A DNA stretch of 64,000 nucleotides from Chiridota heheva (Eukaryota; Echinodermata; Holothuroidea; Apodida; Chiridotidae): positions 577,001 through 641,000 of the forward strand of contig JAIGNY010002143.1 of NCBI GenBank assembly GCA_020152595.1, in the 5' to 3' direction. A program made the translations under genes and the position numbers. Shown piece by piece: positions 49,901 to 61,900 of the stretch; position 1 is the first letter of the stretch; each line of letters opens with the position of its first letter. The notes beneath the pieces were generated by a model. That model ran no database searches. It was not told where the DNA came from and saw nothing but the letters and a program-made list of their open reading frames with translations.

Positions 49901-52900
49901 CCTGCATAAATTTCTGAAAAGTTAGGACAATGGTTACTCCTCCCAAATCATCTACTAACATATGCAATGGTAGCAGGACAAAAAAGGTCAAAAACTAAAA
50001 AGTAATAAGTGAATGTGATGTTACTACTGTACCACATGAAGCAATATCTTTCCTTAGAAGAAATGGTCCGTCAATCATTCACAGTTATTGCACACCATCA
50101 TCTCAGGCACAACTATTTTTATCCTCAGTTTGCAAACAAATTTTTCCCACTAAGAAACTTAACACAGATGAGTGATTTTTATGCAAAAGTGGCCTGATTA
50201 TTCAGCTCTGTCTGTAATCTTATAGACATAAATAACCTTGAGCTACTTGACTGTGGTTTGCATGGGGATGGCAGATAAACAATCAGTGTTTGGAGAGGAA
50301 ACACAATACACTGAACAAGAAGTCGGGTTGGTAATGCCATACCTGAGTTTTCAGGATTAACTCAGGTGCCGGGTGCATGTAGGCTTAAAGAGAAACTTTT
50401 CGGCATGATGAATACTTAAACTTGACTATCTCCTTAAAGGAATACTCATGTGAATTCTCATGTTCCCTTTAATATGGAGACAACTAATAAAGAAACAAAT
50501 TGGTTAAAAAACATGTTCATATTTTATTCTGTGTAGAAGTAATTACATTTCAGAGATTTTATCAATGTGTTGAAAAGTGGCTAGTGCAGTGTACAGTGTG
50601 ATGTCATTCTTGCAGATCCCCAACAATATTTTCATTTTCCCTTATTTAGAGTGTAAGATACAGAAACAGGTGGCCAAAGCATTATCTTGCAAAGTGCATG
50701 TTTTCCCTTATTTTAATGATTAGATAAAAAATGTTTCTAATAATTTAGAAAGAGGTACTTTGATTTTGATGGAAGTGTAATTATGACATCACACTGAAAG
50801 TGATGTGCCTTACCTTTCGCCCTTCCCCAATTCTAAAAGCAAAAGAATGTGATGTAATGGCCTCACCTGCACTGTGGCTTTTGGAAGCCATGCCAGAGAA
50901 ACGAAACATTTCTCCTTCATAGTCAAACCTGCACTCACTACTGCCGTTGCCGATACCACCATTCTGACAAGCAGCCCGATGAAAAGGGTGACCAATCCAA
51001 GTGCTGTTTAGGCATGAAAAATATTCAACATCTATCAGTATTTGATCAATAAACTGTACAGATCTACAAGGTGTCCCAGAAGAATTTTCTGTTTAAAAAT
51101 GAATTGGAACCATTAAGTTAATGGGAACTCAAACAGGTCCAATGGAGATTCTCAACAGACACATGTTCTTATCTTGATTCCCTGTTCAATTGCGTTTCCA
51201 TTGAATCAGTCTCAATGGGAGTTTGCTGCTATAGGTATCTCCTTCATTTTTATTTCTTATTAAAAAAGAGCATTAAATTCTGGGTAGAACAGTTTTTAAA
51301 TTGCACCTCAAAATACCAAGAGTTGTTAATGTTGTTTGTTTGTCTGATGAAGGCTTAATGGCACAACAACAGCGAGGGTCAAATTGTGCCTGAGAGGTTA
51401 GATCAATTCAGAGGTAGGAAGAAAAGAAAATAGGGGGAGACTGAGAGAAACAGGGGGGACTAAATGCCACAAAGCTGGGATCGAGAGAGGAAGTGCAGGG
51501 GTGCTAAGAAAGGCAAAAGTAGGTAGAGGGGTAGGAGAGGAGGATTAAATATAATTGTAGAGGGAGGCATGATGAAAAAGGAGATTATTTTATCTGGAGG
51601 GTTTTTCTGGAAGAGCCCAGCTATGGAGTTGTGAGGGGTGAAGAAAGCTTTGTAAAGGTTGTACAGGGGGCAGGAACGGAGGATGTGGTGGACTGTGAGG
51701 GGGAAATGGCAATTGTTACAGAGGGTGGGGGTTGCCAGTTAGGAGGTGGGAGTGAGTGAGGTGGGTGTGACCTTTTCTAAGGTGGGTAATGTGGACATTG
51801 TCAATACAGGAGAGATTGTGGATGGTGGGTTTGGTCGGAATGGTAGGCTGGATGTCGTGGAGTTTGTTGTCAATTTGGGAGCTGTTAAACGGCCAATATG
51901 AATGGATTTTAGTAAGAGTTTTTGCTATTTTCATGAACTGAAAGCAAAGGCTGGCTACACTTGATGTATTAGCATTGATTTACCCTTTCAAGCAAAGGAT
52001 ACCTGGTGCATAGAGGTGTAGTGGCTCGGTGGTTAAGGAGTCTTGCTCGTATGCAAAAGGTACCGGATTCAATTCCCGTCATCAGCGCTGCATTGTGTCC
52101 TTGAGCAAGACACTTTGCTCGGCATTTAACCTGTCATGGACTGCCGTCCCATCTTGGAAAAGGAGAGGGGAAGGGGGGTAATCTTATGGGCCTAATGGTT
52201 TTAACTTTGGATTAATGGCCTAATGGATTTAACTTTAACAAAGTTGGTGCACGTAGAAAAGTTAAAAAGTTTCCATTCTACCTAAGAAACACTATTTACG
52301 CATTCTGTACTTACCTACACTGGAAGGTTCCAAATATTCAACCGAGACCTCAGCACCAATGAGACCAAACAAAAGAGGCTCAAACACCAACCACAAATAT
52401 CCCAGCCACTCATCAACCGCTACCTTTAAAGCAAAAGTAAAAAACATTGTGGTTAGCACCAAGATATGGTATGATGGTTTTAAAGATTTGTTTGTTTGTT
52501 TGATGAGGGCTTAATGGCACCCGACAACAAGGGTCAAATTGTGCCTGAAAGGTCAGATCATTCTAGGGTAGGAAGGAAATGAAACAGGGAGAGAATGAGA
52601 GAAATTCAAGAACCAAAAGTCAAAAAGCTGTGATCGAGAGAGGAGGTGCATGGGTGAAACAAAAACAAAGTTGAGAAGGGGTGGAAGAGCAGAACTAAAT
52701 ATGGTTGTAGAGGGAAGCATGATGAAGGAAGGAGACAATTTTATCCAGAATTTTTTTCTGGAAGAACTTAGCAATTGAGTTGTGGGGAGCGAGGGAAGAT
52801 CTAGGAAGGTTTTAAAGAAATATATTCCTGTGGTATCACATCTGTATTTCACATGATAGGGGACAAGAAAACAATCAAATTGGTGAAAAACCATGTTGAT

Positions 52901-55900
52901 ATATTGTTTCTATAAGGAGTTACCAAGTTTAAATGTTTGCTTGTTTAGTTTAACAGCACCACAACAACGGTGGTGCCAGAGAGATTATAAATTGTTCCAG
53001 AGAGATTAGATTATGTCAGAGGTGGAAAAAGAATGGAGAGGTTGAGTAGAGTGTAGTAGGTAGGTAAAAGTCTGGAGAAGGTTATGACAAGATAAGTTAG
53101 ATATAGTTATAGTAGCAATTATAGTGTAGGAAGGAGCTGATTTTTTTCAGGAGTTTTGTGGAAGAGCTCGGCAATGAAATTGCAGGGATTGAGGGAAGCT
53201 CTGGGGTTGGGTGACGAGAGAACAGTCATATTAGGGATGTGTTTGACTTTAAAGGGGCTTGTGACAATTATTGCAGAGAGGTTGGGGGGGTCGGGTTGGT
53301 GAGGGGAGGTGAGAAAGTGTGATGTGGGTGTGACCTATCCTGAGGTAATGATGTAGACATAATTTTTCAATTCAATGTCAAATATGTTATATCACATGGA
53401 TTTAAATACATGTACATAAATCAAAATGGCTGCCACATTAAAAATGGCTGCTAAATTAAACATGGTTGGCACATAATTAGCATTTTACCATTGGTGTATA
53501 TCTTGGGGTGACAGAAGTGTATCACTTTTTGTTTTGGTGTTCTTCTGCAGATAAACAAGTATCGGGACAGACACTGTCACACAGACCATGGAGGATGCAC
53601 CCTCCAGGCAAGCAATCCGAGTGGTATCCAGTAAACATGACTTTTTTGAAATGCCCTCTCCATAAACTGACAACACAGTCAAGTAGTAGCACAGACACAG
53701 ACCATAGAGCAGGAAAGCCACCAGACAAGCAGCCACAGGGAACACAACAAAACATGTTATACCTGTGTGGGCTGAATACAATTTTGTGATAAATACAGAT
53801 CCATCAACAGATCAGCACAAAGCACGCAAAAAGGTGCATGCTTTACCTATTATCAATGCACCAGCACATGGATGGTGACTTTAATAACCTCACTCACGCA
53901 ACTACACAACAATCTGAATAAGGGTGTTACAGGCCTCCCACCAAGGTAAAGAAAAAATATAGGAATTTTATAGGAGTGATTGAGAATTTTTAGGTTATGA
54001 GGGGGAAAATATAGAAAGTTTTGAAGCCACATAGAATTTCCATGTCTCTATTTTGTAATACAAACAAATTTCTGCACAGCTTTGCATAAGTGGCAAGAGC
54101 TGATGATGCACATAAATATTAAAGAGCATTTTTCCAGGTGTATGCAAAGCACTACTTTTAAATTTGTATTACACTGCAGTAAAATTTGGACAGTTGTTAT
54201 CTGCATCATATATCTAAAGGTTGTTGTCAAAGTTATCTTTTGTTATCAGGCATTCTTAGAAAAAAGGGTTTATTGCTTGTCCTGTATTTGGAACCTTCTC
54301 TACTCATCAAACTTTTAGTTTTCTAAGAGTGTACAGAACATTATGTAATATGCATATATAAACTAACAACTGCAAAGACATTTACTCAACAAGGTAGATC
54401 TATAACTGCATCTAACAATAGAACCTGTCTAATCCTAATTTTCTGTTTCTAGCCAAAACAACGCATGATGCATAACTCTTGTCTATCAATTTTCAGTACA
54501 ATGCATCCAAACTCACCAGAGTGTTTACAACTCACATCATTTCATAATGAAATAACCATCCTGACGAGGAATGGTCCATCAATCATTCATGGGTTTTTCC
54601 TCCCAAGCATATCATGTATATTTTTAATTAGGCTCCGCCAAGGACTACTTTTAATTAGGCTCTGCCAAGGACTACTAAGTCCTGTTAATCCTTCATCATT
54701 TTTGTTGACAATGTCTGCATGCTGCTCAAACTTACTATGAAACAGAAGTCTATTTTTTTAGTATCTGAAAAGATCAAAAATCTTCCACACTTACAGGACA
54801 TGGAACCTCTCATATATTGTAATTCCACCGCATCGTTCAAATTGACTCATACCCACATGAAAATCCATCTACATTTTCTGACAATTAGTTGGTATTTCAT
54901 TTAAGAAGAATGAGCTAAATGAATGAGAAAGATTCACGGACAGGAAGCAACCACTGTAAGGTTCATCAAAATTGGTTGAAAATTAAGCATTTTGAATTTC
55001 AATGCCTTAGCATAATGTTTAATAATAATAATAAAGTACTTATACAGCGCCATTACTAAAAAGATATTCTAACGCGCTTTCCAATCAAGATGTAAAAAAA
55101 AAAAACACACACACTGAGAAACTGCCAAAAGTACCAAAGAAGAATAAAAATAAAAATTAAATAAAGGCCAGCATGAAAAGGTGAGTTTTTAGGGTACGTT
55201 TGAATGAGGTAAATAATGAATTAAACTTTACTGAATCAGGCAGGTCATTCCATACTTTGGGACAGATAGAACAAAATGCACAATGAGCCGGGTATAGAAA
55301 GAGGAGGATTACATAAGCATATATGTTTAATGCAAATTTAATAGAAATTATGTGTCATCACAAAGAAAACATGAATTTTCTTTGTTAACTCATTGAATTT
55401 TACATTTTTGGAGAAGAACACTAAAAAATATCTACTGGATATTTGGAACTAATTTTTTTCGTATATAAGGTTTTTTTCTGTATTCTGTACAATACAGTTA
55501 CAACTTCTTTCAAGTTCCTCTGTCGTGTCTGTTCGCATAACTTGCTGATATCAGTCTTTCATAAAACCCTGATTTCTTGTTTTGTCACATGCAAGTCTCA
55601 TTTCATTTTCTGTACAACTAAACAATTTTTGTATCATGAACATTCTTATTTGTATATATGAATGTATGTATTTGTTTGTTCTACTGTAATATACTGTGAA
55701 ATGAAATAAATAAAATTAAAAAAATATAAACAAAAATGCTTTTGATGGCCAAGAGGTTCTGAATCCTTTTAATCAAAATTTAGTGGGAAAAAACAGTGAT
55801 GATTATCATTGGCTGAAATTTAGAACAACATTGAAAGAATTGCATAAAAGATTTTCAGCTGTCTTCCCTTTCATACAACTTGTGCATACAATAAAAACTT

Positions 55901-58900
55901 ATCAAATGAATATAAATCCCTTCAAATTATTGATGGAACTCATGATATCTACTGCAAATGCATTCAAACAAACCTTTAGAAAATATTAATGTGCTTCTTC
56001 TGCTTTGGTGATTTGATTATTTTTAAGGTACAAACAGACTTTTTTTCTGATATTAACATTAACATGTTCACTAACTTTACACTCATTTGGAAGATTTTAA
56101 GACAATCTGATGTTTATGCTCAGAGGAAACAAACTTTTCAAACAACTTAATTTACCTTTAATCTTCTTTAAAAGATTCACTACCCTCTATTGATATCCTA
56201 AATCACATGACCTTCTAGGTTTATGGACATGTAGTAGTAACATCAGCTGATATCCTACATCACATGATCTTCTAGGTCTATGGACGTGTAGAAGTAGCAA
56301 CAGCTGATATCCTAAATCACATGATCTTCTAGGTCTATGGACATGAAGAAGTAACATCAGCTAATATCCTAAATCACATGATCTTATAGGTGGACGTGAA
56401 GAAGAATCAGCTGATATCCTAAATCATATGATATTCTAGGTAAATGTGAACAAGTATTAGCTGATATTCTAAATCATATGATCTTCTTGGTCTACGGACG
56501 TGCAGAAATAAAATTAGTTAATATCGAAAATCATGTGATCTTTTAGGTGGACTTGCAGAAGTATCAGCTGATATCCTAAATCACATGATCTTTTAGGTAT
56601 TTAGACGTGCAGTAGTAACATCAGCTGATATCCTAAATCATATGATCTTATAGGTCTACGGATGTGTAGTAGTAACATCAGCTGATATCCTAAATCACAT
56701 GATCTTATAGGTATATGGAGGTGTAGTAGTAACATCAGCTGATATCCTAAATCACATGATTTATAGGTCTATGGACATGTAGAAGTAACATCAGCTGATA
56801 TCCTAAATCACATGATCTTATAGGTATATGGACGTGTAGTGGTAACATCAGCTGATATCCTAAATCACATGATCTTATAGGTCTATGGACGTGTAGAAGT
56901 AACATCAGCTGGTATCCTAAATCACATGATCTTATAGGTCTATGGACGTGTAGTAGTAACATCAGCTGATATCCTAAATCACATGATCTTATAGGTCTAT
57001 GGGCGTGTAGTAGTAACATCAGCTGATATCCTAAATCACATGATCTTATAGGTATATGACGTGTAGTAGTAACATCAACTGATATCCTAAATCACATGAT
57101 CTTATAGGTATATGGACGTGTAGTAGTAACATCAGCTGATATCCTAAATCACATTATCTGATAGGTCTATGGACGTGTAGAAGTAACATCAGCTGATGTC
57201 CTAAATCACATGATCTTATAGGTCTACGGACGTGTAGTAGTAACATTAGCTGATATCCTAAATCACATGATCTTATAGGTATATGACGTGTAGTAGTAAC
57301 ATCAGCTGATATCCTAAATCACATGATCTTATAGGTCTATGGACGTGTAGTAGTAACATCACCTGATATCCTACATCACATGATCTTATAGGTATATGGA
57401 CGTGTAATAGTAACATTAGCTGGTATCCTAAATCACATGATCTTATAGGTATATGGACGTGTAGTAGTAACATTAGCTGATATCCTAAATCATATGATCT
57501 TATAGGTATATGGACGTGTAGAAGTAACAACAGCTGATATCCTAAATCACATGATCTTATAGGTCTATGGACGTGTAGTAGTAACATTAGCTGATATCCT
57601 TAATCACATAATCTTATAGGTATATGGACGTGTAGTAGTAACATCAGCTGATATCCTGAATCACATGATCTTATAGGTCTATGGACGTGTAGTAGTAACA
57701 TCAACTGATATCCTAAATCACATGATCTTATAGGTCTATGGACGTGTAGTAGTAACATTAGCTGATATCCTAAATCATATGATCTTATAGGTATATGGAC
57801 GTGTAGAAGTAACATCAGCTGATATCCTAAATCACATGATCTTATAGGTCTATGGACGTGTAGTAGTAGCATTAGCTGATATCCTAAATCACATGATCTT
57901 ATAGGTCAATGGACGTGTAGTAGTAACATTAGCTGATATCCTAAATCATATGATCTTATAGGTATATGGACGTGTAGAAGTAACATCAGCTGATATCCTA
58001 AATCACATGATCTTATAGGTCTACGGACGTGTAGTAGTAACATTAGCTGATATCCTAAATCACATGATCTTATAGGTCAATGGACGTGTAGTAGTAACAT
58101 TAGCTGATATCCTAAATCACATGATCTTATAGGTATATGGACGTGTAGTAGTAACATCAGCTGATATCCTAAATCACATGACTGATAGGTATATGGACGT
58201 GTAGAGGTATCAACTGTTTGTTTGTTTGATGAGGGCTTAACGGCACCTCGACAATGAGGGTCAAATTGTGCCTGAGAGGTTGGATAATTCTAGAGGTAGG
58301 AAGGAAAGACAACAGGGAGAGATTGAGAGAAATACAAGGACTAAAAGTCATAAAGCTGGGACCAAGAGAGGAGGTGCATGGGTGGAAAATAAAATAGAGA
58401 GAGGGGGGGTGGGAGGACTAAATATGGTTATAGATGGAAGCATGATGAAGGAAGGAGATAAATTTATCTGGAGGGTTTTTCTGGAAGAACTCAGCAATTG
58501 AGTTGTGGGGAGCGAAGGAAGCTCTGGGAAGGTTGTACAGGGGGCAAGCAAGGAGAACGTGATGGACTACCCTCTATTGATATCCTAAATCAAATTATCT
58601 TATACAAAGATCGCGTTAACAAAAAATTTGTCGTATATTATGCCATGGCTGAAATTTATATGGAATCTGTGCATTTATGCTCTCAGTTGTTCCAAAGCTT
58701 TGTTGGTCTTACAGGCAGCACTCCACCCCAAAACTTTCACCTTGGTCATTTTCTCCCACATATTTTTCTTTCCACAAATCTGTTCTTCAACAAACAATCT
58801 GTTAGCCTTTTCTTGTCGAGACTCTGTCGCAAGTATGCTTTTTGCTATGCTGTCAGGAAATATGACTTTCATCGTCAGATTGAACAAGTTCAGTTCAGTT

Positions 58901-61900
58901 CCATCCACATACTTGAAACTGTAAATGGATTGGAGTTTGATATTACTTTCTTGATGTTGTGGATATACTTCTCTTGCCAGGTCACTTTACTGTCTGCCAT
59001 TTGGTGGTGTGAACATCTTGCATACAGTACTTTGTTAATCCTAACATGTCCTCTTACTCAGCTGACAGTCATGTTAGTTCAGGTGTACTTACACAATACT
59101 CCACTAGTGTTTTAGGGTTTGTGTTGATTCCAGATACACCTCCATCACCTTTGTGAACTTTGTTGACATGCTCTTGTGTTTGGTCCACCCAATAGCAGTA
59201 AATGCACTCATTACCTAAAGGTTACTTGGTGGCATTCTATAACTCCATTGTAATGTTTGCCATTTATAATCTGCATAATAGTCACATTGCTGTACATGTC
59301 TGTCTGCCTGCAGCCCTGAGTCATCTAGACCACTGCTCTTGACTGTTGGACCCAGGCAATGTAATACACACAAGACTGTATGGAATTGACCTGGAGACTC
59401 GATCCATTTATTGCCATATTGGGGTGGATCTAGGTAAGCAAGTTTAACGACTCTTTTACATAGATCCATATCAAGCCAAACACAAGTTGGTTTATGTGGA
59501 ACATCACTTCTTACACGCTTATTCAGATTGTGTAGTTGCATAAGTGGTAGTCAAAGTCACCATTCATGTGCTGGTGCATTGATAATAGGTAAAGCATGCA
59601 CCTTATCAAGTGCTTTGTGCTGATCTGTTGATGGATCTGTATTTGTCACATAATTGTATGCAGCCCACACAGGTATAAAATGTTCTGTTGTGCTCCTTGT
59701 GGCTGCTTGTCTGGTGGCTTCCTGCTCTATGGTCTGTGTGTCAGAGTCTGTACTGATACTTGACCGTGTTGATGAAGAGGGCATTTCAAAAATATCATGT
59801 TTACTGGATACCACTGGGATTGCTTGCCTGGAGGGTGCATCCTCCATGGTCTGTGTGACAGTGTCTGTCCCGATACTTGTTGGTCTGCAGAAGAATCGCC
59901 CCATCAAACAAAAAGTGATACACTTCTGTCATACCAGGATATACTGTATACCATTGTTAAATGCTACTTATATGGCAGCCATTTTTAATTTGGCAGCCAT
60001 TTTTGATGTGGCAGCCATCTTGGATTATGTATTTAAATCTATGTGATATAATATAATTGACATTAAAAAACAGATTATTACAAAGTAATATGGAACAGAA
60101 ATGTGAAATATTGAGTAAAATAAGATTTTGGGGTGACGAATTTCAAAATGGTCGCCAATCTACCAAAATGGCCACCAATCTACCAAGATGGCCACCAATC
60201 TACCAAGATGGCTGCCAATCTACCAATATGGCCACCCAAAAAAATGAAAATCATATTCTTTACTATTTCAAAATGTACAAAGTCAAAAAAATATGGTTTG
60301 CAAGATTCTACAAAAAATTTATACTCAATTTCTTATTACAACACAAGGGTATACACTATTTAAAGGATGCCGACAATAACGCCAAGGGTAGTAGAATAGC
60401 TGTACTATTTGTCTAATAGTCAAGCTAAAAACCGAAGTGACTTTGCAAGCATGGCAGCATTCACTTTCGAATTCATTTATGGGACAATACCTTTCCTTTA
60501 ACATGCAAATTTGTGATGCATGAACATGCATACCTGTTTGTGTTCCTTATGTAAATATTGTTTAGTAATAAACCACTACTGGGAGAATACATGACCCTAA
60601 CAGGTAGTTTTTTAATCAGTGCTATTTCCCCAATAAACATGTAGCAGAAGACAATCCCATCATATTCAAAGACTGAAAAAGAAAGAAATATTTACTCCTT
60701 GCTTCCTGATCGTATGTTACAAATTATTCAGTCTTAACATCCTCAAATTATGATCAGCCATAATTCAAAACCTAAGTAAGTAATTATGCTAATGAAGCAA
60801 AATTTAAAGGCTCTTCTACACTTTTAGTTTCATGACTTGTTCTTCTCCTTAAAAATTTGTTCCAGCAAATCATAACCACAAACCTAATGTAGCAAATAAT
60901 GAGACCACTTATCTTACCTAAAATAACCACTCAACCACACAGTAACGACTTCATCCATTGCTAATATGATACTCACCAACTTCCACAATAACTCAGGACC
61001 AGCATGAGAACAAATACAATAAAGCCGTTGATAAAGGAAATTTAATCTATTTACTTGTGGTTTCAGAATAAAGAAAATAAAGGGAAAAAGTTTGACCAGA
61101 CCTGCTTATATATCAGATCAGATCTGACAGTTTGAAATTTTAAGGAGCTTTACAACTAATGTTACTCTTAATGTTCAGTAAAAGAGACAATTTCTGTAGC
61201 TGTTGATTTACCCGTAATGCACTGTCCTATATCATAGAGAATCTGCTTTGTACTCAATTACGTTCAGGCATTTTAGTTTGATTTCGTTTCAGCTTTACAC
61301 TGTAATGGGGAAAACACACATAAGTTGCCTTTGACTTGTTTTCAGAATGGACCCAAGGAATTTGCAAGGACGGGAAAGATGCGTTATTCCCCACAGTCCC
61401 ATAGTGCCTACAAATATTAATAGTCCTCACACACCAAAACCATACTCAAATGTCTGGGGATTATGCTGTGGCATGGCAGGGCAACCACAATGGGGCAACA
61501 AGTCACCAACCACATGAAATTACTACCTGCTCTGTCCTCTAAATGTCAACCATCAGACGAGGAAGCTGCAGGTGCCATTTCTGTAGTCTCTAGTATAATC
61601 CGACCCAGGATCTAACCTGGCCTCCCGGCTCAGAAGGTGGAACAAAGTACATAAACAGAAGTTTTCCTTTCATACCTTTGCTTCCTTCCATCGGTTGCCT
61701 GCAATAAATGCCACTGTTAAACACCCAAGAGCGCCAGCACCAGGCACCCCTGCAATCTCACTGCCAAACACAGATAGAAGACCAGCGCCAACAACAAAGA
61801 AACATCTTTTAGGAACCAAAGATTCCTGAAATTGGAAGAAAAAAAAGACACTGTAACAAAACTTTCTTTATATTGAACACACATGTAAAGATATTTCAAA

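Noticed and set aside
56747..57872. Repeated HVHRPIRSCDLGYQLMLL frames on the minus strand
   Set aside because: The 57-bp satellite is 19 codons long, so the frame repeats without being a protein; it lies inside an intron.
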